Below, piece by piece: positions 1 to 7,993 of a DNA stretch of 14,839 nucleotides. A model generated the notes under the pieces. It saw only the letters and a list, made by a program, of their open reading frames with translations, had not been told where the DNA came from and ran no database searches. A program made the position numbers and the translations under genes. How positions within the stretch are numbered: the first letter of the stretch is position 1; each line of letters starts with the position of its first letter. This stretch comes from Clostridiales bacterium (GTDB taxonomy: Bacteria > Bacillota > Clostridia > Saccharofermentanales > Saccharofermentanaceae), in the NCBI GenBank assembly GCA_017612755.1, contig JAGAFH010000083.1:1-14839 (forward strand), given 5' to 3'.

Positions 1-1276
1 CACTGGAGTTCTTCTTTGTTTTGTATATCAGGGTCGGAGACTTGCCGTCTGTGATGCAGGCTCCGTCGATAACGCACTTTGAAACATCTTTTTCGGAAGG
101 AATATTGTACATTACATCCCTCATTACGCCTTCGATAATAGACCTCAGTCCCCTGGCTCCGGTCTTCTGCTCGATAGCCTTGTCTGCTATAGCCCTGATG
201 GCATCATCGGTAAACTCAAGATCTACATCATCAAGCTTTAAGATCTTCCTGTACTGCTTAACGATGGCATTCTTGGGCTCGGTCATGACAGATACAAGGG
301 AATCCGCATCCAGCTTATCGAGGGCCACCATAACGGGGATACGTCCGATAAACTCAGGGATAAGACCGTACTTCATAAGGTCCATGGGGGATACGTCATG
401 ATAGTAAAGACCGCTGTGCATATCCTTTTTGGACTGTACATCAGCGCCGAATCCGAACTGCTTGTCTGCAAGACGGTTGGCGATGATCTCGTCAAGGCCG
501 TCAAAGGCGCCGCCTACGATAAAGAGGATATTGGTAGTATCGATAGAGATACACTCTTCATTGGGGTGCTTTCTTCCGCCCTTGGGAGGAACAGATGCGA
601 CAGTTCCTTCAAGGATCTTGAGAAGTCCCTGCTGTACGCCCTCACCGCTGACGTCACGTGTGATGGAAACATTCTCTGACTTCTTGGTTATCTTATCTAT
701 CTCGTCGATATAGATGATTCCTGTCTGGGCACGCTCTATATCATAATCTGCGTTCATGATGAGCTTGAGAAGGATATTCTCAACGTCCTCACCGACATAA
801 CCTGCCTCCGTAAGGGATGTGGCATCCGCAACGGCAAAAGGCACGTCCAGGATCCTGGCAAGGGTCTGGGCAAGAAGGGTCTTACCGGAACCCGTAGGGC
901 CCAGCATAAGGATATTGCTCTTGCTTATCTCCGTATCGTCATCGCCGGTGTCGGCAAAAACTCTCTTGTAATGATTATAGACAGCAACCGACAGGGAGAT
1001 CTTTGCATCTTCCTGTCCGACTACATACTGGTCCAGCCTGTCCTTGATATCATGAGGCGTGATCAGTTTCTTAGGTCTTGTGGACTTAAGCCTCTTTTTC
1101 TTCTGTATCTTCTCCTCTTCGGCAACGATGCCGTAAGCGGTCCTGATACAATCGATACAGATATAGCAGTTCACACCCGAAAAGAGTCTCGGAACGTCAT
1201 ATTCCGACTTTCCGCAGAATGAACAGCTCAGTATTTCATTTCTTCCGTCGTTTCCGCCGTAACGCATATTAGCCAT
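1..1276 (-). CDS. clpX: ATP-dependent protease ATP-binding subunit ClpX (3' end cut by window edge)
   Basis: AAA+ unfoldase that recognises tagged substrates and threads them into the ClpP protease in the cytoplasm. I translated 425 codons from ATG at 1276 and no stop is reached at the edge. ClpX is usually about 420-430 residues, so only the extreme C-terminus is missing. Visible: N-terminal zinc finger with Cys18, Cys21, Cys40, Cys43; Walker A GPTGSGKT at about 126-133; pore loop GYVGED; Walker [12 protein letters not shown] pore loop; and [10 protein letters not shown] of the sensor region. The ClpP-docking loop reads FGF at about 274-276 instead of the common IGF/LGF. Start chosen because GGGAG lies about 9 nt upstream, although spacing is slightly long and an in-frame ATG follows at codon 4. 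It lies 121 bp downstream of tig, separated by a terminator. No clpP lies between them. Confidence 0.96.
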   Translation of the reverse strand, partial: MANMRYGGNDGRNEILSCSFCGKSEYDVPRLFSGVNCYICIDCIRTAYGIVAEEEKIQKKKRLKSTRPKKLITPHDIKDRLDQYVVGQEDAKISLSVAVYNHYKRVFADTGDDDTEISKSNILMLGPTGSGKTLLAQTLARILDVPFAVADATSLTEAGYVGEDVENILLKLIMNADYDIERAQTGIIYIDEIDKITKKSENVSITRDVSGEGVQQGLLKILEGTVASVPPKGGRKHPNEECISIDTTNILFIVGGAFDGLDEIIANRLADKQFGFGADVQSKKDMHSGLYYHDVSPMDLMKYGLIPEFIGRIPVMVALDKLDADSLVSVMTEPKNAIVKQYRKILKLDDVDLEFTDDAIRAIADKAIEQKTGARGLRSIIEGVMRDVMYNIPSEKDVSKCVIDGACITDGKSPTLIYKTKKNSS

Positions 1277-1327
1277 CAGATAAATCTCCCGATATTCGTA
1301 CTTATAGATTTTAACACATTCATTTTA

Positions 1328-1363
1328 TCAAAGAAATCACCCGAAGGATTTCTCCGGGTGATT
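1328..1363 (-). terminator. Intrinsic terminator downstream of tig
   Basis: A perfect 9-bp inverted repeat (AATCACCCG / CGGGTGATT, arms 1335-1343 and 1355-1363) with an 11-nt loop. In the minus direction it is followed by the T-rich run TTTCTTT. It sits between the tig stop and the clpX start. The tail on the plus side is not T-rich, so it should act on tig transcripts. Some read-through into clpX is possible. Confidence 0.8.
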
Positions 1364-1397
1364 ACGATTATATGTTATTTATATTTTAAACTGTAAC

Positions 1398-2723
1398 TTA
1401 TTCTTCGTCTTTCTTCTCTTCTTCAGCCTTTTCCTCAGCCTTGGGTTCGGTCTTTACGGCCTTCTCCTCGAGATACTCAACAGTCTTTCTGCTTACGATA
1501 TTCTCCTTAACGAACTCATTGTCGTCTCCGAGAGCCTTAAGGATATTCTCCTTCTCCATATTGTAAGCCTTGGCCATCTCATCCATCTCTTTATCGTACT
1601 CTTCGGCTGTAGCCTCGATCTTAAGATCCTTGGAGATAGCCTCGAGAACAAGATTGCTCTTTACTCTGGGCTGTGCCACGCCTCTGATGCTCTGCTTGTA
1701 CTCATCGATGGTCTGACCCATGTACTGAAGGTACATCTCAAGCTGGATGCCCTGGCTCTGCATTCTCTGGGCCTGCTCATTGACCATATTCTCGACTTCG
1801 TTATCGATCATGACCTCGGGGATCTCAACCTCAGCGTTGTCGCAGACTGTCTTAACGACTTCGTTGAGGAAAGCATTCTTAGCTTCCTTCTTGGCAGCCT
1901 CTTCCTGGTTCTTCCTGATATCAGCCTTAAGCTCGTCAAGTGTATCGAACTCGGAAACATCCTTTACGAACTCGTCATCAAGCTCGGGAACGATCTCTTC
2001 CTTGATGTTGTGGATCTTAACATTGAATGTAGCATCAGCGCCCTTGAGCTCCTCAGCATGATAATCCTCGGGGAACTTAACCTCGATAGAGAACTCCTCA
2101 CCTGCATTGTGGCCGATGATCTGATCCTCAAAACCGGGGATAAAGGACTTGGAACCGATCTTAAGGGAGTAGTTCTCGCCCTTGCCGCCTTCGAAAGCCA
2201 CTCCGTCCTTGAAGCCCTCATAGTCGATAACGACTGTGTCGCCTTCCTTGACAGCACGGCCTTCAACGACCTCAAGAGAAGAATTCCTCTTTCTCATCCT
2301 CTCGATCTCTTCGTTGACAGACTCGTCTGTGATCTCTCTCTCGGAGTAAGGAACTTCAACGCCCTCGTACTTACCCAGCTTAACTTCAGGCTTGACTGTA
2401 ACTGTAAGAGTATACTTCATACCCTCTTCACCTATCTCCTGAACGTCGAGTTCGGGACGGGAGACTACCTGAAGGTCATTCTCCTTGATAACTTCGGGAT
2501 ATGCCTTGTTTACGATCTCATCGATAGCATCCTCATAGAGTACGCCCTCTCCGTAGTACTGTACTACAAGTCCGTAGGGTACCTTTCCCTTACGGAATCC
2601 GGGTACCTGGAATCTCTTCTTATTCTTGTTGTAAGACGCCATCAGCGCCTTGTCGAACTCTTCCTTTGATGCGGAAAGTGCGATCTCAACGCGGCTGTTT
2701 TCCTTCTTCTCGATCGTAGCCAT
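1398..2723 (-). CDS. tig: Trigger factor, ribosome-associated chaperone / prolyl isomerase
   Basis: Trigger factor binds the ribosome exit tunnel and shields nascent chains in the cytoplasm. The 441-residue product matches the usual family length. The N-terminal domain carries the ribosome-docking signature GFRKGKVP at residues 42-49. A FKBP-type peptidyl-prolyl isomerase domain spans about 155-242 (EGDTVVIDYEG, then IPGFEDQIIGHNAGE). The remainder is the helical C-terminal chaperone arm, ending in a Glu/Lys-rich tail of about 20 residues that is common in clostridial homologues. The ATG at 2723 is preceded by AAGGAG with 7-nt spacing. It has its own probable promoter at 2764-2793 and a terminator after it, so it can be transcribed as a single gene ahead of clpX. 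Confidence 0.97.
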   Translation of the reverse strand: MATIEKKENSRVEIALSASKEEFDKALMASYNKNKKRFQVPGFRKGKVPYGLVVQYYGEGVLYEDAIDEIVNKAYPEVIKENDLQVVSRPELDVQEIGEEGMKYTLTVTVKPEVKLGKYEGVEVPYSEREITDESVNEEIERMRKRNSSLEVVEGRAVKEGDTVVIDYEGFKDGVAFEGGKGENYSLKIGSKSFIPGFEDQIIGHNAGEEFSIEVKFPEDYHAEELKGADATFNVKIHNIKEEIVPELDDEFVKDVSEFDTLDELKADIRKNQEEAAKKEAKNAFLNEVVKTVCDNAEVEIPEVMIDNEVENMVNEQAQRMQSQGIQLEMYLQYMGQTIDEYKQSIRGVAQPRVKSNLVLEAISKDLKIEATAEEYDKEMDEMAKAYNMEKENILKALGDDNEFVKENIVSRKTVEYLEEKAVKTEPKAEEKAEEEKKDEE

Positions 2724-2763
2724 ATATGTTCTCCTTAAAATAAATAATAATCAACGAAATAGG

Positions 2764-2793
2764 ATTTTAGCATACCGAAGCCAAAGATTGCAA
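2764..2793 (-). promoter_or_regulatory. Probable sigma-A promoter of tig
   Basis: Reading the minus strand, -35 TTGCAA (2793-2788) is followed by an 18-nt spacer and -10 TAAAAT (2769-2764). A TG one base upstream of the -10 makes it an extended -10. The expected start is about 2757, leaving a leader of roughly 35 nt before the tig ATG. It lies immediately after the stop of the hydrolase gene. Confidence 0.6.
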
Positions 2794-2800
2794 CAAAAAC

Positions 2801-3319
2801 TCACCTTACGGTGACCTGTATGCCGGAAAGTATGTCAAAGACCTCTTCCCCCAGCTTGGGATCAAAGGATGCGGTAAGGTTCCTGTCAACGATTATCTCC
2901 GCTTCCGCGGCAGCCGCTTTAGCGATAACGGCATTGGACACCACACAGATATTTGACACGAGGCCGCATACTTCGATCTCGCTATAGTCCTTGCCATTAA
3001 TGTAGTTCCCGAGTTCAAGACTTCCGAAAGTGGGCTTTTTGAAGACCTTCTTACCATCAAGGAGATCTCTCAATCCGTCACAGACCAGATATCCGTCAGT
3101 CCCTTCGATACAATGGGGCACGGGAAGGTTCCTTCCCTCCTGCGTATTCATATAGTCCTCATGGTGGGTATCAAGGGTATAAACGATCTCATCACCTGAC
3201 TTCTCATACTCTGAGATCTTTTCCGCGATCCCGGGTATTATCCTGTCAGCGCCCTCAAAGCCAAGTGCACCGTCTATAAAATCCTTCTGCATGTCAACAA
3301 CGATAAGAAGTCTGCTCAT
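2801..3319 (-). CDS. Isochorismatase/nicotinamidase-family cysteine hydrolase
   Basis: Small cytoplasmic hydrolase of the isochorismatase-like superfamily, which uses a Cys-Asp-Lys triad to cleave amides such as nicotinamide, or related substrates. The 172 residues start with VVDMQKDFI, giving Asp9. Lys95 (or Lys94) in FKKPTFG and Cys125 in VSNICVVSNA complete the triad. DTHHEDY (Asp50, His52) and His69 resemble the metal site of pyrazinamidases. The pattern TQEGRNLPVPHCIEGTDGY favours the nicotinamidase-like branch, so a role in NAD salvage is plausible, but the substrate is not proven by sequence. The ATG at 3319 has GGAGG 6-7 nt upstream. No clear promoter separates it from the tRNA terminator upstream, so it may depend on read-through from the tRNA-Arg promoter. 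Length is on the short side for PncA (about 180-210 residues). Confidence 0.85.
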   Translation of the reverse strand: MSRLLIVVDMQKDFIDGALGFEGADRIIPGIAEKISEYEKSGDEIVYTLDTHHEDYMNTQEGRNLPVPHCIEGTDGYLVCDGLRDLLDGKKVFKKPTFGSLELGNYINGKDYSEIEVCGLVSNICVVSNAVIAKAAAAEAEIIVDRNLTASFDPKLGEEVFDILSGIQVTVR

Positions 3320-3362
3320 GATGAACCCTCCCGGTCAGATGATATTTTCTTTCTGATATGAC

Positions 3363-3394
3363 AAAAGGCTGTCACTTCGAAGTAACAGCCTTTT
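3363..3394 (-). terminator. Hairpin terminator after tRNA-Arg
   Basis: A long inverted repeat, AAAAGGCTGT on one side and ACAGCCTTTT on the other, continues through one G-T wobble and ACT/AGT to a TCGA loop. On the minus strand it is followed by TTTTGTC and begins 5 nt after the tRNA CCA end. Its A/T flanks make it partly symmetrical, so it could also stop plus-strand transcription. No plus-strand gene ends here. Confidence 0.8.
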
Positions 3395-3399
3395 CTGTT

Positions 3400-3476
3400 T
3401 GGCGCGCCTGGCAGAGATCGAATCCACAACCTTCTGATCCGTAGTCAGACACTCTATCCAGTTGAGCTACAGGCGC
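3400..3476 (-). tRNA. tRNA-Arg (anticodon ACG)
   Basis: A full 77-nt cloverleaf on the minus strand. The acceptor GCGCCTG pairs with CAGGCGC, followed by discriminator G and an encoded CCA. The D stem is GCTC/GAGT (one G-U), and the anticodon stem is TCTGA/TCAGA with loop CTACGGA, giving anticodon ACG at 3442-3440. The variable loop is 5 nt. The T stem is GTGGA/TCTGC with loop TTCGATC. A34 is expected to be edited to inosine to read CGU, CGC and CGA codons, as is known for tRNA-Arg(ACG). It has its own promoter upstream and a hairpin terminator directly after it. Confidence 0.96.
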
Positions 3477-3493
3477 ATATCAAAAGCTAAATA

Positions 3494-3522
3494 ATATTAT
3501 ATCAGCTTGTGTTGAATGTCAA
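3494..3522 (-). promoter_or_regulatory. Promoter of tRNA-Arg
   Basis: On the minus strand there is a perfect -35 TTGACA (3522-3517). The -10 is either TAATAT (3499-3494, 17-nt spacer) or the overlapping TATAAT (3501-3496, 15-nt spacer, with an extended TG). The predicted start is about 10 nt before the mature tRNA 5' end. The -35 overlaps that of the divergent phosphatase promoter. Confidence 0.65.
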
Positions 3523-3541
3523 CCTGCAAATATTGTAAAAT
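3512..3541 (+). promoter_or_regulatory. Possible promoter of the phosphatase gene
   Basis: Plus-strand TTGAAT (3512-3517) and TAAAAT (3536-3541) are separated by 18 nt and lie about 33 nt before the phosphatase ATG. It is the best match in the interval, but weaker than the divergent tRNA promoter with which it shares bases. Confidence 0.4.
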
Positions 3542-3573
3542 AGCACTCGGAAAATACTTGAGGTTATAAGCTT

Positions 3574-4326
3574 ATGTCATCATACGATCCCGAGAGCCAG
3601 CGGCTATACAAAGACATACTCATTAACTGCAGAGACCTGGGAGGTATGCCCCTTAAGGACGGGAAAGTCTTCAGAAAAGGCATGATCTTCCGTAGCGGCG
3701 CCCTTAGCCTCATCAACGATGATGCATATAAAAAGCTGTTTCAGGACGGCATAAGAACTGTGATCGACTTAAGGTCTGAGCCGGAAGTCAGACGTTACGG
3801 TAATCCCTACAAGGACCTGCCCGGAGCAGACTTTTACGAAGTATCCCTTTTCGTCGGAGATCCTGATGCAAAGGAAGATCCCACCATGGAGTTTTTAAGG
3901 ACCCATCATCTGGGAGATTTTTACTGCATCATCCTGGAGGAACTGGGAGACCGGATAGTAAAGATATTGAGGATCATCAAGGACTGTGACGGTCCCATAC
4001 TCTTCCACTGCGCTCACGGCAAAGACAGGACGGGTGTTATCGCTGCCCTTCTCTATCTTCTGGCCGGTGCTGATCAGGAGGATGTCGTTACTAACTACAA
4101 AGTCTCCTATGATTACGCCAGATCCTTTCTGGATCCTCTTATAGAAGCAAAAGATCCGGAAATGCGTCACACTTTAAGATCTGACGAGATAAATATGAGG
4201 ATACTTCTTAAACATATTAATGAAGTTTATAACGGCGATATAAGACGTTATCTGAGAAAGAACAATATGAGCGATAAGGAGATGGATGAACTGGCGGCAA
4301 AATGCACCGTATCAGACGACCTTTGA
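3574..4326 (+). CDS. Tyrosine/dual-specificity protein phosphatase (bacterial Y_phosphatase3-like)
   Basis: A 250-residue cytoplasmic phosphatase with the CX5R active-site loop HCAHGKDRTG: nucleophile Cys146 and phosphate-binding Arg152. The N-terminal NCRDLGG (18-24) followed by FRSGALS (39-45) is the hallmark of the bacterial tyrosine phosphatase family 3, which includes phosphotyrosine and phosphoinositide phosphatases. Asp65 in TVIDLRSEPE is also conserved in the family. No signal peptide or membrane segment is seen. The ATG is preceded by GAGG about 10 nt upstream. It is the only confident plus-strand protein gene here, divergent from tRNA-Arg and convergent with the lipoprotein gene, whose 3' end it overlaps by 15 bp. 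The physiological substrate cannot be told from sequence. Confidence 0.9.
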   Translation: MSSYDPESQRLYKDILINCRDLGGMPLKDGKVFRKGMIFRSGALSLINDDAYKKLFQDGIRTVIDLRSEPEVRRYGNPYKDLPGADFYEVSLFVGDPDAKEDPTMEFLRTHHLGDFYCIILEELGDRIVKILRIIKDCDGPILFHCAHGKDRTGVIAALLYLLAGADQEDVVTNYKVSYDYARSFLDPLIEAKDPEMRHTLRSDEINMRILLKHINEVYNGDIRRYLRKNNMSDKEMDELAAKCTVSDDL

Positions 4327-5577
4327 TACTCTTATAAGGTCAAGGCAGTCTTCATCGTCAAACTCAAATACTATGCTGTAATCAGCCTCTGGAGCTGAAT
4401 ATGTGAGCTCATAATCATAAAGGTCAATGAAGGGATATACCGACTGGAGTTCTGATTTAGGCATTCCGATATAGACGTTATAACCGACCGTGACATCGGT
4501 AGTGTCATAAAGCCTGAATCCGGTCAGTTCCCCGTCCCACTTCTCATCGTTCCCGTATCCTTCGAACACCAGTATAAGTCCGGGATAATTAACAAGGATC
4601 TTGTGCTCATATTCGATATCCTCACCGTTTTCCGCAAGCCTCATGTCGATGCCGTCAAGACCGTGTGAGATATATGTGGGCTTCCCCACCGTATTATTGA
4701 TGATCGTAGAAGTATATGAATTTCCGCAATGGACCAGCTTAGTGCTGCCGTTTACAAGATATGTCAGATACGGATCGGTCTCCAAAGGAATAGTATCATC
4801 TATCTCATACATGTCCCTGCTGTAGTTCTTAACGATCTCTACCGTGTGCTCCGTATAGCTCTCGCCGTCCTCACTGATGATCTCCGGGATAACGATGGTC
4901 ATGGCATCAGGGGTAAGCTTGGATATCTCATAATCTGCTCTTGAACTCCTGACACGGGTATAGTAGAAGTCAGACAGGGCCGATGCCCTGGCATAGATAG
5001 CCTCGTCTGATAATTCCTCTTCGGAATAGATAGGATTCAGGAGGGTATATATACCCTCGATATTCTGCTCTTCCATCATCGTGAAATAATGGTCAGAATA
5101 ATTCCAGATGGAAATGATATCTGATATGGTCTCATTTGACAGATATGTGACCCCTTCAGAGTTCACATCGAGATAGATATATACAGGCATGGCTTCAGGA
5201 TCCTCAGAATACTCAAAGAGCACCACCTCATAACCGTCATCGATATCAAGAGCATCCATCTCTTTAGAGGTAAGGAATCTGAAGGAATCTATGGTACCGT
5301 TGTTCTTTGACATATTCCTTAAGATATCTATATACTCGGTGAAATATGAGAACGAAAGGCCTTCTCTCTGTTTTTCCGGTATAGAGGAATAGCTCTCTGC
5401 CACATTATTCTTATTGTTGACGGCGTCGATCATGAGCCTGGCGATCTCTGCTCCGGAGATGGTCTCTGAACTCTCCTTGATCCTGTCAGCCAGATCGATG
5501 ATATTACAGGATGACATAACGGACAGCATTGCTGCCGTAACGAAAAGAGCCATTATCTTACGCATCGATCTTCTCAT
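4312..5577 (-). CDS. Lipoprotein of unknown function, partner of the solute-binding lipoprotein
   Basis: A 421-residue predicted lipoprotein. A basic N-terminus (MRRSMRK), a hydrophobic stretch and a lipobox-like VMSSC put the acylated Cys at 24, so it should be anchored on the outer face of the membrane. I do not recognise the family. Residues about 40-150 and 155-270 look like two alpha/beta stalk modules of NTF2-like character, an impression from pattern only. The C-terminal part around 364-385 (GYNVYIGMPKSELQSVYP) resembles the short GM-x-K-x-E-L motif of BamE/SmpA-like or DUF4309-like modules. The start overlaps the stop of the upstream lipoprotein gene as ATGA, with no good ribosome binding site, which suggests translational coupling and a joint function. 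It ends inside the convergent phosphatase gene, and no terminator is visible. Confidence 0.8.
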   Translation of the reverse strand: MRRSMRKIMALFVTAAMLSVMSSCNIIDLADRIKESSETISGAEIARLMIDAVNNKNNVAESYSSIPEKQREGLSFSYFTEYIDILRNMSKNNGTIDSFRFLTSKEMDALDIDDGYEVVLFEYSEDPEAMPVYIYLDVNSEGVTYLSNETISDIISIWNYSDHYFTMMEEQNIEGIYTLLNPIYSEEELSDEAIYARASALSDFYYTRVRSSRADYEISKLTPDAMTIVIPEIISEDGESYTEHTVEIVKNYSRDMYEIDDTIPLETDPYLTYLVNGSTKLVHCGNSYTSTIINNTVGKPTYISHGLDGIDMRLAENGEDIEYEHKILVNYPGLILVFEGYGNDEKWDGELTGFRLYDTTDVTVGYNVYIGMPKSELQSVYPFIDLYDYELTYSAPEADYSIVFEFDDEDCLDLIRVSKVV

Positions 5578-7988
5578 CCAAGGATACCCGAATCACTTAC
5601 GTTCTCAAGGAACTGTTCTTCCGCCAGTTCCTCAGTCCTGACTATACCTAATCCTATCATATACCCATTCGCAACAGAGATAAACTCGGAATTGATCTCG
5701 TTGTCGTAAGCGCTCATTCCCTCACCGGTAAGGGCCAGGGCCTTATCCGCAAACAGTGAATATGGATTCTGTCCGTCAAGCCAGTCTACACAGTATTCGG
5801 GATCATTAGCGCAGTTGTCCATGATGATGATGTTATTTACTAGTGTTCCGTTGTCAGCCATATCAAGGAGCGTGCTCTGGTTCATGGTCATATCCCTGAT
5901 GATCTCAGCGGAAGAAGCGGGCATATCACAGTATTCGGAAACAAAGATCCAGTTACCGCCTTCATAATAGTTTGTAGGGCCTTCAACAAGGCCGTAATGA
6001 GATCCATAGGTCGAACTGAGGAAATACTCTCCCAGCCACATGGATCCCCAGTAGGAAAGGACCTTGTTATCAGTTATATGGGAGTTCCAGTCAGTGCCCC
6101 ACCTTCCTGCTTCAAAGGTCATCTCTTCCGTCTTGAGAGCCTTGAGGAATCCAAGATAATCGTACATATAATCAGGAAGGGTAATATCCCCGTCGACTAT
6201 CCAGGGATCGGTCCTGCCGTTAAAGTAAGCTGACTCGATCTCCGTATATCCTGCTATGAGCTTGACCGTTCCGCCGGAAACCTCATTAAGCGTACGTCCC
6301 GTTTCAAGAACATCGTCCCAAGTAGCGAAAAAGCTCTGGACATATTCCGGATCCGAAAGGCCCAGATACGTCTGGGCAACAGACCTGTTGTAGAAGACAG
6401 CGCCCGGAGTGATCTGCCATGTAACCCCCCGGATAACATTATCGCTGTCTGTAGGCATCCTGAATGTGTAAGGATACATATAACGGAGCTCGGAATAGGA
6501 AATACCTATATCATTTATGGGCAGCGTATATTCGGAATTGGCATACTTGGAAACATAAGACGAATCACAGAAGAAGATATCAGGGGCTCCGTCTCCTGAT
6601 GCCAGTACCGCATCCAGTTCATGCTCATAAAGATTAAGGGAAGGATTGACATATTCGAACTCAACGTCCGTATAGCTGTTGAGAAGATCGATGTTGCTCC
6701 TGCCGTTGGAATAGACCAGAACCTTATCCGCAGGCTGTCCCTCCTCTACTTCAGGATCGCTGACCACCGGAACATCAAGTTCCGTAAAATCATTGGGATT
6801 GAGATTATCCACCACGTTGACCGATTCAGTCAGGATCTGGGTCCCGTTATTGTAAACGATGATATAGTATGTGCCTGTAGGAAGCTGTTCATCAGCCTGG
6901 AATGAACAGATTGCATTTGTGCCTTCGTAGGAAGGCTCTGCCTCCTCCGACATCTGCCCGTCGGGTCCCCAGGCCAGATATGTCAGTTCATAATCTTTTC
7001 CGCTTCCGAGATAATACTGGTCGAGAGCAACGACCGTGGTAAAGGAATCCACATTGTAATAACCGCCGTAAGCATCCTCATTGAGCCAGTATTCAGTAAG
7101 AATTATAGACTTGTCAGGGAAATATGAATCTGTAAGATCTTCGGAAACGTCAGCCATAAAGAGCTCGTCGTCCCCGCTCTTGATAACGAATGAATATGTA
7201 TCCTTGGGGAATACCGGATACTCTGAAAGATCCGTACTCATGATATAGGCCGTACATCTTATCTCGTCATTTTCGCCATTTATACAGGGACCTGAGTAGA
7301 TTATATCGTTGCCCCTGTAAAGGTCGTAGGTCAGTGAATCAAAAAGTCCGGAACCCGTAAAATCATCAGACATGGTAAAGACTGCCTGAAGCTTATTGGA
7401 ATCGGTATATACATCATTCTCGGAATCCACAAAATCGACATTGACGATCTCTTCCTCAAACTGCATAACAAAGGGATATCTGGGAACGTAAAGAGGCGTA
7501 TACAGAGCCTCGCTCAGTACCGAAGGATCAGTAACATACCACTCATCATTCTGGTAGATAAGTTCAAAGGTTATCCTGATCTCCTTTTCTCCCGCATTAT
7601 CCAGCATAGATGCAAATTCAGTCAAAGAAGAGGGAGATGATGACAGGACCGTCTCATAATCAGGCATGGTAAAGACGCATACCAAAGATCCGGTTCCATC
7701 CTTTTTCTTTGCAGAAGATTCATCGTTGACCACCTTGACCGTAGTCCGCTGGAGGATAAGATCTACCGCCTTGTCTTTATAAGTTCCGTCGGAACAGATA
7801 TCAAAACAGGAAGTATCGGTCCCCGGAAGGGTATTTGCATTAAGAACAGCCCTGTCTCTTGATATGAGGGCATTGGCATAAGAGGTGACCACGTTCATAG
7901 CGCCCTTATCCACAGAACATGAGATACATGATCCCATGATGACTGTGGCAAGTATGCCGCATATGATCTTTTTCGCCCCTCTTCCCAT
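5574..7988 (-). CDS. Large multi-domain lipoprotein with C-terminal ABC-type extracellular solute-binding domain
   Basis: An 804-residue lipoprotein, about twice the length of a normal sugar-binding protein. The signal peptide ends in MGSCISC, so the lipid-modified residue is Cys21 or Cys24. Residues about 25-170 form an NTF2-like stalk (MNVVTSYANALISRD...). About 185-290 and 295-400 look like two Ig-like beta modules, the second with the typical LPTGTYYIIVYNNG strand pair. From about 419 to the end it resembles family 1 solute-binding proteins (MalE-like): KVLVYSNGRSNIDLLNSY, APDIFFCDSSYVSKYA, and GVTWQITPGAVFYNRSVA near 521. No permease or ATPase gene is adjacent, so it may feed an unlinked transporter or act as a sensor or cell-surface binding protein. 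The ATG lies 5 nt after the rlmB stop with only a distant AAAGG, so it probably relies on coupling to rlmB translation. Confidence 0.82.
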   Translation of the reverse strand: MGRGAKKIICGILATVIMGSCISCSVDKGAMNVVTSYANALISRDRAVLNANTLPGTDTSCFDICSDGTYKDKAVDLILQRTTVKVVNDESSAKKKDGTGSLVCVFTMPDYETVLSSSPSSLTEFASMLDNAGEKEIRITFELIYQNDEWYVTDPSVLSEALYTPLYVPRYPFVMQFEEEIVNVDFVDSENDVYTDSNKLQAVFTMSDDFTGSGLFDSLTYDLYRGNDIIYSGPCINGENDEIRCTAYIMSTDLSEYPVFPKDTYSFVIKSGDDELFMADVSEDLTDSYFPDKSIILTEYWLNEDAYGGYYNVDSFTTVVALDQYYLGSGKDYELTYLAWGPDGQMSEEAEPSYEGTNAICSFQADEQLPTGTYYIIVYNNGTQILTESVNVVDNLNPNDFTELDVPVVSDPEVEEGQPADKVLVYSNGRSNIDLLNSYTDVEFEYVNPSLNLYEHELDAVLASGDGAPDIFFCDSSYVSKYANSEYTLPINDIGISYSELRYMYPYTFRMPTDSDNVIRGVTWQITPGAVFYNRSVAQTYLGLSDPEYVQSFFATWDDVLETGRTLNEVSGGTVKLIAGYTEIESAYFNGRTDPWIVDGDITLPDYMYDYLGFLKALKTEEMTFEAGRWGTDWNSHITDNKVLSYWGSMWLGEYFLSSTYGSHYGLVEGPTNYYEGGNWIFVSEYCDMPASSAEIIRDMTMNQSTLLDMADNGTLVNNIIIMDNCANDPEYCVDWLDGQNPYSLFADKALALTGEGMSAYDNEINSEFISVANGYMIGLGIVRTEELAEEQFLENVSDSGILG

Positions 7989-7993
7989 ATTGC

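Noticed and set aside
1..401. Plus-strand frames near the left edge as separate small genes
   Set aside because: The opposite strand encodes conserved ClpX throughout.
1301..1331. Promoter for clpX (TTGATA with TATAAG)
   Set aside because: The spacer would be 19 nt, or 12 nt with the alternative TAAAAT, and both boxes are weak. It cannot be supported, although clpX needs either this or read-through from tig.
2010..2669. Long plus-strand open frame (219 codons) opposite tig
   Set aside because: No ribosome binding site, no recognisable motif, and it mirrors the codon pattern of tig, which is a certain gene.
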